From NCBI GenBank assembly GCA_963576735.1, contig OY755170.1, positions 17,282,875-17,346,874 on the forward strand: a stretch of 64,000 nucleotides of DNA, in the 5' to 3' direction. The translations under genes were made by a program, and so were the position numbers. The notes below the pieces were generated by a model that worked only from the letters and a program-made list of their open reading frames with translations, was not told where the DNA came from and made no database searches. Shown here piece by piece: positions 53,271 through 64,000 of this stretch; position 1 is the stretch's first letter, and every line of letters begins with the position of its first letter. The DNA comes from Bedellia somnulentella. Lineage: Eukaryota; Arthropoda; Insecta; Lepidoptera; Bedelliidae.

Positions 53271-56200
53271 CTGAAATAAGAGTTAAATTTTAACAATGGT
53301 TCTATACATGTTGTGTATGTATTCAACTTTTGGAAGCAATCAGTTTCTTCTTGGGTAGGCAAAAACCTATCAATAACTTTTTACTTTTATATTCCCAACA
53401 TTCTCAAAACATGAAATGATACTTTCGTTTACTACCGTCCGTGTCCGTACCGTTTCGTGCTCTTATCGCTCTTCTTACTTATACTTCACATTTTGGACAA
53501 CAACATTTTTGAACTTATATTTCACTTTTATCTTTACTCACTTTTTACATATGCTATTCAAAGCCTCATTTACCCCTGCCCAAGTAGTTGCAGATACACA
53601 AAATCTTTCTCCCTCTCTTACCATCTATTTCAATCACGCATTGCTCTATATTTTCTACGTACTACTGCTCTTGCAGCGTGACCTGAAACGCGCTCTCTCG
53701 CATATCTCCACTCTCTTACCATCATTCACGCATTCTGTCATATTCCCTCTCTGTCGAAAAACATATCTGATCATCTGTTTTTGTTGCTAAAACCGCTCAG
53801 TTACCACACATGACACTTAGTTCCTACCAATACGTACTTCTGCTCCTGCAGCGTGGCCTGTATCTCGGTGTATCTGACAAGCGAGCGCGCACTCCGTCGC
53901 TTATCTCCACTCTCTTACCATCAAACACGCATTCTGTCATATTTTCTCTCTCTCGTATCTGTTATTCTTGCTGAAACCGCTCAATTACAAACACACATGA
54001 CTGCACACACTTAGTTCCTATCAATACGTACTTCTGCTCCTGCAGCGTGGCCTGTATCTCGGTGTGTCGCACCAGCGAGCGCGCGCACTTGAGCTCGGCC
54101 GACACGCGCGTGCACTGCATACATCCCAGCTGGTACGCCTCCTCCGTGAACTTGTGAGCCTGCAAGAGTTAGGGACATATTATACACAGATCAAGTTAGC
54201 CCCAAACTAAGTATAACCTGTATTCTGGGATACTAAGTCAACAATATATTTAATATATTATAACATCCAAGACTAAAAAATACAATACAATAATATACTA
54301 TCATTTATGCCTCCGGACCAAAGAGCTAGTCACCTATCCACTCGGCCACAGATGTCCACACAACGATTTTTTATATGTTCCCATCTTAACATGCAGACCA
54401 GTTGAGCTGTCACTTACTTAGGTCCAAAGAATAAGAACTATTTTTGCTGTCAAAAGTAGAGCTTGACATGTGCGCGTATGTACCAGTTAACTTTTATATT
54501 AAAAATTACATTTGAAGCTAAGCACTTTACCTCAAGACCACTGTGGTTGCATCAGTTAAAGGGTTTTAAGGTAAAATAAACATAATTATAAAACTGATAC
54601 TGGATACATAGCAACAGTTAAGGACAATTAATTCGTAATTGTACTCCGGCATTTTAAAGGGTAATTAAGCTGGAGGAACTAGTCAATCTTAGGGTAATTC
54701 GGCCACTAGTCTGGTTTGCCAAGTTTTAACTAAAGGAGTTATCAACGTCTCAACATTGAAACAAATAGTATACATAAAGTAAAAGTTGTTGATCAATGTG
54801 AGTTTAACCTGTTTCTCCAGCAGATCTGCGGGCCAGGCTGTCACGTGCGCGGTTAGGTCGTTCCGCAAATAGTTGACCAGCGACGGACTTAGCATGGGCG
54901 CGGCTTGCATGTTGCCGCCCACCACCTGCGAGTAGCTGCCCAGGCATTCCACTGACAAACACAATTAACAATTAATATTCTGTTTTATATAGGATCTATT
55001 ATATTTAAGGTTTGTACCATAGTAAACATGGTTCACACATTGGATATAGTATGGTCACCTATCTGTCACCCCATAACATTTCCTTAACTAAAACTATCTG
55101 CCTTCCTGGGTTAAAGTGCAGACACACTTTTGCGCGCGCGCATCCTAGGGTGAATGATTTGAGGTCACAGAAAAGAAAATCATAGATTTAAACGGAGTGT
55201 AAACTTGGGCAGTTTAAGCATAAATTAGACACACTTTAGTAAACGAAAATTTGAAGAGTACCTGATAAACGCTGACAATGCATCTATCAGCAATCTAAGA
55301 GGTTAATAGGATACTATAAATTGTTTAGATAACTATCGATTATACAATTATTTTTTTATTTTTTTGGTAGCTTAATTTGTTTCCCACTGCTGGGCAAAGG
55401 CCTCACAATTTTGAGCCCACACATCACTGTCCGAAGCTGTACAGTACCACCCTGGATCGAACTTGTTCAGGTTATCCCTCTATCTCCTCCTGGGCCTTGC
55501 CTACGCCGGTGTTCGTCTGTGTCATAATACATACATACAGCCTATAAACTCCAAAAATAGTGAGGCTTCATTGCACCTCATCAACATTCAATTCACTACC
55601 TTCCAAACTACTTTTACAACACTAAAACCTCTCAAGCATAAACGGCAGCACTCACTCTTTTTGGGCAGCGCAGATTCGAGATGCAGCGGCGGCGCGTGCG
55701 GGTCCGTGTTCTCCGAGTGCGTGGGCGTGGGCGGGCCGCGGTCCACGGGCGAGCCCAGCGACACGGGCGAGCCGCCGTTCTTTATTGCAACCGTCGTCGG
55801 CGGCACGGACGTGATGCGGGGCAGAGCTGCGGCTAGCAGCGAGCCGCTCTGTAATGTGTGTACACGGTTAATAGATACGATCTTATGTATTGGTAAAGCG
55901 CAATACACACTGAGCCCGCCGGGCCGCCGCCAATGCCCGGCGATACAACTCGGCAGCCAGGATGAAAAGAATCATGTCTAACCTATGTATGAAAACTAGA
56001 CCGCGAACAACATATGCCGGCTCAGTGTGTATTGCGCTAAAGCGTGGGAGGGGCAGCAACAGGGGGGAGGCGTTCTTTAAGTTGTATGAATACTTGTCAA
56101 AGGGTAGTTATAAAAGTTCCGATAATAAAATAAAAATTGTCCTTACAAAAAATATTAAATTTACTGCCTAAAATACTAAACTTCCGACTACTTTTGTCTG

Positions 56201-59200
56201 AGTAAAAATGACGAAACGACCGAATGACATACTTAAATCTTCGAAAAATTAATATGTCTGTTTATTGCCACAATACTTTTCTACCAACTTAAATTATGTT
56301 CTGCTGATAACAATGGTTTGTAATTTTTACCTTTACTTGCCTACAAGTTATTCATAAATTACACTACATGTTTCATAAGGATTTTGCATTTAAGGTGCTC
56401 GCTCCGCTGCGCTTCGCTCGCTCGTTTTATACATAACCTAACCTAACCTAGCTAAATGTGACCTAACTTTTCTTCACCTGCAAGGAGCTTTAGAACCCCC
56501 AACCCCCCCCCCCCCCCCAACGGATAAACTTGCCAAAGATTCAGTATTTTATTCGGAAGTTTAGTCTTATTATTCGAAGTTAAATATATTTGTAAGTAAA
56601 AATGAAATTTGATCCTGTTCATAGGTGTTTGTTAAATTATATAATAATATATATTTTTTTCGGTATGTTTGGGTTTTTTTGGTCGGAAATTTATTAAAAC
56701 GCTGGTTTATTAGAATAATAGTCGGACAGATGTAGTTGGAGATTCATTTATTTTTCGGAACCATTATTATTTCCCCTTGTCAAAGATGTCGCCGCCGTAC
56801 TATGAGCTCAATGATAGATATTGTAGTAAAATGTTGATGATCTTCACTGCCCCCGCCGGCTTGATGCGGTACAAACCGGCGGTTAGGAGCGAACCGCTCT
56901 GGAAGTACGCGTGTAGTTCTTGTTAAGTTGTCGGCTTGCGGTCTAAATGCGACCAAAGATGTAATAATAAAAATGATTTTACAAGATTACTACTTAGTAA
57001 GAGCCATCTAGGCTAAATATACAGTTTAAAATGGCCGCCCAGGGCCTTATTCGTACTGATATAGTATCGTACATTATGGTATGATAACGAAGTTTCGTAA
57101 ATAACACAAAATAAATTATACATACATACATACATACATATTCTCACGCCGTTAGTTCCCATTGGGTTAGGCAGAGACTATCGATCGCCACTTTGTACGA
57201 TCCTGGCAAACCTCTCTGGCTTCGTTTACATCCATCAATCTTTTCATACATGCTCTTTTATTCTTCATACTGCGGACACCTGCCTTTTTGAGCACATGTT
57301 CTATTTGATCCAAATGTGTCCTCCGAGGTCGTCCTCTACTAACATTACCTTCCACACTGGCTCTATATATCTCTTTCACCAATTTACTGTCATCCATCCT
57401 CTCTATGTGCCCAAACCATCTCAACATTCCTTTTTCTATCTTTCTTACAATATCATCTTTTTCACCACACCTTTCACGAATCACATCATTCCTCACACGA
57501 TCACATAACCTTACATTACACACTTTTCTGAGGGATCTCATTTCTACTGCAATTACTCTACTTTCATGCTTCTTCTGCCACACCCAACATTCACTGCCAT
57601 ACATAAGCGTAGGAACGAGGACAGCATCATGCACAGCCATTCGGGCCTTTGCAGACACCGACTGACTAGACATTAGACTATCCAGTGCTCCATTTACCGC
57701 ATTACCCTTTTTCACTCTTCTCTCGATATCTTCATCACACTTTCCATCCCTAGTAAACAAACTTCCCAAATATACAAACTCTTTCACTTGTTCCACTTTC
57801 TTACCATTAATCTCAATCACGCATTCGGTCATATTCACCTCTCTCTCAAAAACCATAGTTTTTGTTTTATCCACATTCACCCTCATTCCCTTTTTCTCAA
57901 AAGACGCACATGCAATATTCATCATCTCTTGCAGCTCTTCCACCGAGCATCCAAGAGCCAGCATATAAGAGGCATTTAATGATGAATCCACCCATTCTCA
58001 ATCCATAATCACTTTCACGCAACTCTGTTAAACAGTCATCCATGAACAAATTGAAGAGCCACGGGGAAGCTACACAACCCTGTCGGACACCCCGAGAGAT
58101 CCCGAACCAGTCAGTATTTTCCCCGTTTACTCTCACACATGCACTGGAATCCTCATAGAGTGATACCAGTGCACGTATAAGTCGACTCCCCAAACCGAAC
58201 TTGGATAACACCTCCCATAAACACTTTCTTACCACCCTATCATACGCCTTCTCTAAATCAATGAAGGAACAATACACCTTTCGGTTCTTAGCTAAGAACT
58301 TTTCGGTGATGCTCCTTAAAGAGAAGATTTGGTCCATACATCCCATTCCCTTTCTAAATCCTGCTTGCACATCCCAAATTTTATCTTCCGTTTCATTCAT
58401 CACTCTTTCAATCAAAACCTTTGCATACAATTTACCGACAATGCTGAGTAGGCTAATTCCACGGTAGTTTCTAGCCTCCTGGTGTGACCCCTTTCCTTTA
58501 TATAAAGGCACAATTACCGCTTTGCACCAATCTTGTGGCACTTTGCCACTCGACCAGCATTTTTGGAAAAGGAAGTACAACCAGGAAGCCACCACCCCTT
58601 TACCAGCCCTCAGCATTTCAGTGTTTATCCTGTCATACCCTGCCGCTTTCCCTAGTTTCATACTTTTCATTGCTTTCATTATTTCTTCCATACTGATCTC
58701 ACTGTCACTAAAGTCACCCATAACGTCGTTCCAATCAACATTACTGCCGATTGGCGAAGAAATGGATGTATCCTCTTTTTCAAAGAGTCCCTCAAAATAG
58801 TTCTTCCATACTCGTCTTATGCTACTTTCATCCGTCGCCAATTCACCCTGTTCATCTCTCACAACATTCACTCTCGTGTTTTGGGAAACTCCCTTTTCTT
58901 TCCGGATATATTTCCAGAACAACTTTTGGTTATTCCGGAAATTATCGGAGAGTTTCCTCTCACACCATTCTATCAGATCACGCTTTTTCTTTTCTATTTT
59001 CTTCTTAACCTCATTCTTAACTCTCTTATATTCATCTTCACTATTCTTCACTACATCATCTGTTACTCTCGCATCCATTCGTTTACTAGCTTTAATCGCT
59101 AGTAAATCTAACCAAGCTTTCTTCTTATCTCCAACTGCCTCTTTCACATCTTTATCCCACCAACTTGTTGGTGGTCTATTTGTTCTTTTACTCAATCCAC

Positions 59201-60605
59201 ATACTTCCGTCGCACATTCAACCATTGACGATTTGGCACATCCCATACTTCTTCTATTTCCAATTCATCCTTCATCTCCACGCAACTTAGCCTGTCGTCC
59301 AATTTCTTCATATATTCATCTCTTATATTTTCATCCTCTTCCAATTTCTCCACTTTTATTCTCGCAAAATCCGTTGTTGACACTTTAGGCCTGTGACGCC
59401 AACGCGTGCACAGACCCCTAAATCGTGATATAACGAGAAAGTGATCTGTGTCAACGTTAATGCCCCTATGGACTCTGGTGTCAACAACCTTTGCTCTTAG
59501 CCTTTCATCCACTACCACAAAATCTATCATACTTCTCTCGCTTCCCCTCTGTCTAGTATACATATGGATATCTTTGTGTTCAAACAACGTATTCGTAACA
59601 CAAAGATTCCTCTCCAAACATACATCAATCACTTTCTCACCATTCTCGTTCACTCTTTTATCGGCAAACTTTCCTAAAACTCTTTCACAACCGTTGCGTG
59701 ACACACCAACCCAACCATTAAAATCTCCTAACATAACAATTTTCTCATTTTCATCACACCCATTCGCAACATCGTCTAACAGATTCCAAAACTCCTCCCT
59801 CTCGGATAGTGATCTAGACATGTCCGGAGCATACACGCAAATTATGCGCATCCGGACAAGCCCTAACTTCACCTTTATCCATAGGAGCCTTGGACTCACA
59901 CACGCATAATCTTTCATGCACTTAGCCATCCTTTCAGATATCAGAAGTCCCACGCCTTGGCAAGCTCTGTCACTCTCGGCAACTCCTGACCAGATAGCTG
60001 TAAATGGGCCAAGTTGTGAAACTTATAAAATAACTTATAAATAACTTATAAATAACTTATAATAACTTATAAAATAAATTATATAATTCTATATTCTGTA
60101 ACGTTTTGTAAGTGTAAATGGATAATACTTACAGGCTGATTGGAGTTGTCTAAGACAACAACCGGGGGAACTGCGCTACTCTCATTATTGCTTCGAGCAG
60201 TTGTATTTTCTCTACCACCATACGAGTTTTCTGAGAGCGGCGTACTCCGATCAGGAGATATGTCCATGTCTTGTAATGATTGACCATCTGGAATACAAAA
60301 TCATTCTTAACTTTTTTAAATAATAAAGGGAATGATGCGTTGTCACTGTTATTGCAAGACTTTAAGAACACACCAAACGAAACCAAAATAATATTCAAAA
60401 ACCATATAAGTAGCTATTTATTTCCAAAGCAGCAAAAACAGCCTAAGGTCACCTTCGTGCACTGAATGTTTTGGTCTGGGCCTATCATGATTTTCTTCGT
60501 CTCTGCCACTATTTGAATTCCAATATCTATCTGAGCCACTATTAGTTCTTTTGTTAGATTTTTCACACTCCCTTGCTGATCTTGAAGTAGCTCTCTTGTC
60601 ATGAT
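53195..60605 (-). CDS. WAC: WAC-like WW-domain adaptor with coiled coil (C-terminal part, 6 exons)
   Basis: WAC is a nuclear adaptor that ties RNA polymerase II C-terminal-domain phosphorylation to RNF20/40-driven H2B ubiquitination; Drosophila has one orthologue. Six exons with consistent phases (153, 155, 193, 143, 128, 76 nt) encode ~282 residues ending in TAG at 53195-53197. The last ~90 residues fit the family C-terminus closely: [17 protein letters not shown], then [48 protein letters not shown]. This is the coiled coil. The N-terminal side is low-complexity Ser/Arg/Asn-rich sequence, as in WAC. No WW domain is visible, so it should lie to the right of the window. The gene converges on the dynein gene. 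Confidence 0.9.
53650..53960 (-). pseudogene. Two echo copies of WAC coiled-coil exon end
   Basis: CTTCTGCTCCTGCAGCGTGG CCTGTATCTC-type sequence of the exon at 54032 recurs at 53836-53895, and a weaker form (CTGCTCTTGCAGCGTGACC) recurs at 53664-53700. Both lead into a shared CTCCACTCTCTTACCATC stretch, showing ~190-bp tandem units. Confidence 0.75.
54032..54159 (-). CDS. WAC: WAC-like exon e: coiled coil start
   Basis: Acceptor CTCTTGCAG, donor [31 protein letters not shown], then [20 protein letters not shown]. Its donor-side end recurs twice in the downstream intron as decayed copies (53650-53700 and 53821-53900). Confidence 0.93.
54809..54951 (-). CDS. WAC: WAC-like exon d
   Basis: Acceptor TTTGTCAG, donor [24 protein letters not shown], then [20 protein letters not shown] and PADLLEKQ. 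This corresponds to the L.P.L...F.E.L..HV.GWPAD..EKQ block of vertebrate WAC. Confidence 0.92.
55386..55500 (-). repeat. Non-LTR RT C-terminal fragment
   Basis: [19 protein letters not shown] and EAFAQQWE with an upstream RPRRR-stop-RDNL, the typical C-terminus of a lepidopteran LINE ORF. In WAC intron 3. Confidence 0.55.
55656..55848 (-). CDS. WAC: WAC-like exon c
   Basis: Acceptor CACATTACAG, donor [27 protein letters not shown] then [20 protein letters not shown], a Pro/Ser/Gly-rich linker with strong GC bias. Phase 0 in, phase 1 out, which the next exon completes. Confidence 0.85.
55896..56042. mobile_element. ~147-bp hairpin MITE
   Basis: Perfect 20-bp inverted ends AGCGCAATACACACTGAGCC with a GC-rich interior. 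Confidence 0.6.
57120..60016 (-). mobile_element. RTE LINE, nearly full, in WAC intron 2
   Basis: Endonuclease, RT and 3' tail with (CATA)n. The 5' end is truncated inside the endonuclease. The target sequence AAAATAAATTATA occurs at 57107-57119 and again near 60071-60083, with tandem copies of AATAACTTATA between it and the LINE 5' end (60012-60070). Confidence 0.88.
57167..59953 (-). pseudogene. RTE endonuclease-reverse transcriptase, disrupted
   Basis: Three frames in order. 59953-59192 is the APE endonuclease lacking its first residues ([44 protein letters not shown]). 59246-57897 is RT ([77 protein letters not shown]). 57991-57167 is the C-terminal part ([24 protein letters not shown]). 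One frameshift lies near 59220. A second, a short deletion near 57965, falls in the YADD box: the sequence reads LLYAG and both catalytic aspartates are lost. The copy is dead. Confidence 0.9.
60012..60083. repeat. Short tandem repeat at the RTE 5' junction
   Basis: Four to five copies of AATAACTTATA-like 10-11 bp units, ending in the target sequence AAAATAAATTATA. Confidence 0.8.
60133..60287 (-). CDS. WAC: WAC-like exon b
   Basis: Acceptor GTATTCCAG, donor CAGCCT|GTAAGT. Encodes [20 protein letters not shown] and [13 protein letters not shown], a Ser/Pro-rich linker. Phase 1 in, phase 0 out. The following 4.3 kb intron holds an antisense-to-genome-plus RTE LINE (same strand as WAC). Confidence 0.75.
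60453..60605 (-). CDS. WAC: WAC-like exon a (most upstream confirmed)
   Basis: Acceptor TTTTTATAG, donor GAAG|GTGACC. Encodes a polar low-complexity stretch ([19 protein letters not shown], then [19 protein letters not shown]). Conservation is weak; support comes from splice sites and from phase matching to the next exon. Confidence 0.65.
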
Positions 60606-61028
60606 CTATAAAAAAATACATAAATAAAAAACACGTTCTATTCTGGTTTCTGCAGATTAGACATATTTATAAAAGTCAAAGTACAAGTAGGTAGGTAGGT
60701 AGGCTATCTGATTTAGCTTAGGTACACTCTTTTGCCCCGCCAGGGCGGCCCTCAGCTGCCCGGCAAACATAGTCATCGTAAAGCCGCACAGGCCACAGGG
60801 CCAACAGCAACCAGGCCGTGCCAAAAAAAAGGTAGGTTGAAAAGAAAAGTTCACTCTTGATTTAAATGCGGGAATAAGGTTTTCCGGCGTCAGTGTTCCT
60901 CGCTAGTAGGCAAGTACCAGTAAGATCTGATTTTTAATTCCATAAAATACTGACCTCTTAAAAGTGTTGTTAATGAACCTCTTCGACTTTCAAAAGAAAC
61001 CGATTTGACGGCAATAATAAGATCATTC

Positions 61029-61592
61029 GGCTTATTCCGTTTATCCACCCTAAAACACCCACCCTAAGGCGGATATTCGGAAACGCACGTCAGTCGCATC
61101 CACCCTGAACGGGGTGGATAGCCGTAATTCATATGCTATGTTTCTTCCGCTTTTCTACCCTGCCTGCGTACAGTCATGTACAGGAAAAAGATCCCAAGTA
61201 TTAATTTGTCTTATTTTTATTAGGAGTTTTTTCTTGTTATGGTTTCATTTATCACAACGTTCATTTTAAATAGTTTTCACCCAAATACTACCTACCAACC
61301 CTACAGGTGCTTACCTGCAATTTAGATCATAAGATTATTTTACGTTATTCATTTAACAATAAATATTGAATTAAACCTTCCCACCAAGATAATTTTATTC
61401 AAACTGTAAGTAGGTATGTTTATCTAAAGTATATTAATGTTCAAGGAGTTTCTTGGGCCCGTTTTGTCGTAAAAAATCGGAAGAAACATATTATTATGAA
61501 TTATCCATCTTGTTCAGTGTAGATTGAAGGACACGCGTTTCCGTGTATCCAACTTAGGGTGGCCGTTTTAGGGTGGATAAACGGAATAAGCC
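61029..61592. mobile_element. 564-bp MITE, 8-bp target duplication
   Basis: ~55-bp inverted ends starting GGCTTATTCCGTTTATCCAC, flanked by GATCATTC (61021-61028, 61593-61600). An 8-bp duplication suits hAT or P-type transposases. No ORF. Confidence 0.8.
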
Positions 61593-61600
61593 GATCATTC

Positions 61601-62917
61601 TGAATTTCTTACACTTTACTTCGCAAATGATCATACTTTATATTTCCTATGTTTTATGAAATAACCAGATAATGTAGAAATGTCTATCGTGGACTATTGA
61701 ATGTTATGAATAGTTGCTTGTGAGTAAAATATATTCATTTATTGATAAAATGTATTTATTCATTAAACAATATACTGATATCAACTGAATATCAACGAGA
61801 CCCATATCTTCGAAGGAAGTAGAGTGAAAAACCATCTACAAAAAAGAATGGCGAACTAATGTAAATAAATGTTTAAAAAAGATAATCATATTCAAATGCA
61901 TAGATATCACTCTTGACTTTTAAGCTCATATTAGATAGACAAAAACAATATTTCAATCAATTAATTATGACGTTTCTCGTTCCCTCATTCTTGCATCAAT
62001 CGTAGCAATTTGATAGTAACGTCTCAACTACTTCGTTTAGCCTTCTACGAATTAGAATCATCTATCAATAACTGGTGAACTATTCAAGCGATTATTAGAC
62101 ATAGGTGGTTCATTTCTATTGGTCCGTTCATTAGGAATTAAACTGGTAAATTAATATATAGAGCTATTGTGGAAGTTTAGAATCCATCTCAGCTGTAATA
62201 ACTAACTTTAGAGCACATGTGCGTTATAACAAACAAAAAGACACAGATTTATAATAGGCGGTTTTACATGACTATATTTAATTCAATGAAAATCACTTTC
62301 TAATAGTAAGGGAAAAAAATCTAAAAATGAAAAAATCGTGGTGGCTTTGGTACAATAATAAGTAGCTTGCAAATAATATTTTGTTTATTTTGGACAAGTA
62401 ATATAAATTTAGGTATGTCTTCCTTTAATGGGACAAGCTCATAGTTAAATAATTTGGGTTTGATTCAAAGTAAAATTGAATTTATACTCTTTTATCAAGC
62501 ATGCTGTAAGTTTAAAATTATTCAATTGCATCTAGATGCATTTTGTAATACAAAGTAATACGATATACGATAAGCTTTATGCTGGGGTCTGCTGATGACC
62601 TTCAACTGTGACTGGCTGGAGATTAGAATCGTCTATTACTACCTATCAAGTTAATATCTACTCGCAAAATATATACAGGATGCGCTTCAAATAACGTAAA
62701 TAACAGTGGTCATAAATGAAAATTTTCAACTATAACTGACTCAGGAAGGTCACTTGTTAAGTTTTAGGTGCACGTAATTTGAAAATGGAACACTACGGTG
62801 ATTTATATATTCATAAAAAGTATATGAAACAAAACTCAGCAAAGACCAATTTGGCAAATAAATTGTGTTTATCGGTAATTTTACTATAACCTGTTGTCCG
62901 CTTTTTCATTTGCATTA
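61601..62917. other. No gene seen
   Basis: AT-rich DNA, presumably upstream WAC intron. No exon with convincing splice sites or WW-domain coding found on the - strand. Confidence 0.35.
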
Positions 62918-63465
62918 ATGGAGCTTAACCGCGAACGTTTTCGTGCTTTGTTATTTTATTATTTTACATTTGGTACACTCAGCAACGTAATTTAGAACAA
63001 TTACAAATTGGCATTAGGGGATTGTTCTCGATCTCGGGCAACAGTTTAAAGATGGTTCAGTGAATTTAAAAGGGGTTAAACTAACCTCGTGAGCTGGAAA
63101 CAGTAGTACATAGATATATTATACATTCACTCACGCCATTAGTTCCCATTCGAGTAGACAGAGACTATCGATCGCCACTTTGTACGATCCTGACAAACCT
63201 CTCTAGCTTCGTTTAATTCCATCAATCTTAAAACAGTAGTAACTGCAGAAAATGTGTAGACTATAGAAATGCAGTCCGAGAAGACGCAAATTTACATTCA
63301 AGGACGTCACACAGTCACATTACACACATACATTCGTTTGGGAGTGTTAATATGTTGGAGTAAGGAAGGTTTCGCTCTCTGGAACTGAAATCAGGCTCGT
63401 GTGGAATGGTGTCGCGAAATGCGACAACGAATTAAAAGTGGGACATCGAGACATGTTTCTAAAAC
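62918..63465 (+). pseudogene. Mariner transposase relic, interrupted by an RTE tail
   Basis: MELNRERFRALLFY start, then frameshifted fragments and QARVEWCREMRQRIKSGTSR, a mariner core string. The catalytic triad is missing. A different subfamily from the 43 kb copy. Confidence 0.6.
63109..63230 (-). mobile_element. RTE LINE 3' fragment
   Basis: ACTCACGCCATTAGTTCCC, ACTATCGATCGCCACTTTG. Flanked by the 11-bp duplication AAACAGTAGTA (63098-63108, 63231-63241), inside the mariner relic. Confidence 0.8.
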
Positions 63466-64000
63466 TGTGAAGAAACCCGGTTCTGTCAGTATGATTGAGA
63501 AAGTAATAGACCATATTCAGTACGGGTCACCGCAGAGAAACTTACCGAGAAATCTCCGAAGACCTCGGAGAAGACCCAAAAAAGGGCTTAAACATAAAAG
63601 TAAAACAAACCAAAACAAAAAGGGAAGAATGGAGTGGAAAATGGTTTACGTCCTATTCTCAGATCTACACACATCATTTCAAAAAATACAGCTAAGACAT
63701 TGCGGAAGATTTTGTTACTATTTGCATTGTGACATGATAATTTTATATGAAAAATATAAAGTTAAACTAGTTCCAATCATAATTATACAAGAACGCAATC
63801 ATTCTCAATGTATATATATATATATATATAACAATAATTCGATAATAAATAAATATTGACAGTAGGGCAAATAAAAATTATTAATAAATACCTTGTAGTC
63901 CAGACATGCTGTCACATATGAATCATTCCTGACACTGTACTATTTATTCCTTCACAAGGATAATGAATACGGAATAGGAATATAAATTATGGAAAACACG

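Noticed and set aside
53416..53790. 124-codon + strand ORF
   Set aside because: Low complexity, in a WAC intron made of exon-echo repeats.
55463..55981. 172-codon + strand ORF
   Set aside because: Overlaps a GC-rich WAC exon on the other strand and a LINE fragment; no domain.
56430..56460. CCTAA repeats resembling insect telomere (TTAGG)n
   Set aside because: Only about three units inside an intron; common in moth genomes and not evidence of a telomere.
56496..56517. Long poly(C) run
   Set aside because: Simple homopolymer, possibly with sequencing length error.
57296..59909. Several long + strand ORFs (85-190 codons)
   Set aside because: They are antisense shadows of the RTE LINE on the - strand, with no family resemblance.
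60657..60854. 65-codon - strand ORF in a GC-rich patch
   Set aside because: No WW motif or splice context; probably repeat DNA.

Overview
The window looks like nuclear DNA from an insect, most likely a moth or butterfly. It is AT-rich, its genes have many introns, and it is packed with transposons of kinds common in Lepidoptera: RTE LINEs ending in (CATA)n, a CR1/Jockey-type LINE with an FP-like ORF1, mariner, and THAP-domain DNA transposons. The order-level call is inference; no marker gene was available to test it.

Two host genes are present and they converge. On the + strand, 23 exons (16,936-42,370) encode the C-terminal ~1,450 residues of an axonemal dynein heavy chain of the DNAH6 type: stalk, microtubule-binding tip, AAA5, AAA6 and C-terminal domain. 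Intron phases agree throughout and the reading frame is unbroken. The tail, linker and AAA1-AAA4 exons must lie upstream of the window. On the - strand, six exons (60,605-53,195) encode the C-terminal ~280 residues of WAC, the WW-domain adaptor with a coiled coil that links RNA polymerase II to histone H2B ubiquitination. Its WW exon is not in view.

Layout. 1-16.7 kb: tandem copies of a ~1.05 kb unit, interrupted by a 9.7 kb back-to-back (palindromic) Ty3/gypsy composite (2,997-12,716) and a 1.9 kb inverted-repeat element (13,133-15,077). The composite is itself hit by a THAP/P-like element, a 5'-truncated RTE and a 1.04 kb insertion. 16.9-42.4 kb: DNAH6 exons, with a probably intact CR1-type LINE in intron 3, a THAP element in intron 11, SINEs, and several decayed 'echo' copies of neighbouring exons. 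43.2-44.5 kb: a mariner with one nonsense codon. 45-49 kb: old repeats and two TIR elements. 49.4-53.2 kb: gene-free, plausibly the WAC 3' UTR. 53.2-60.6 kb: WAC, with a nearly full RTE in intron 2. 60.6-64 kb: a MITE and a mariner relic.

The most unusual items are the palindromic retroelement that starts exactly at the LTR/primer-binding-site boundary and sits in a small target deletion, the repeated partial duplication of exons in both host genes, and a SINE family that shares the 3' tail of the resident RTE LINE.
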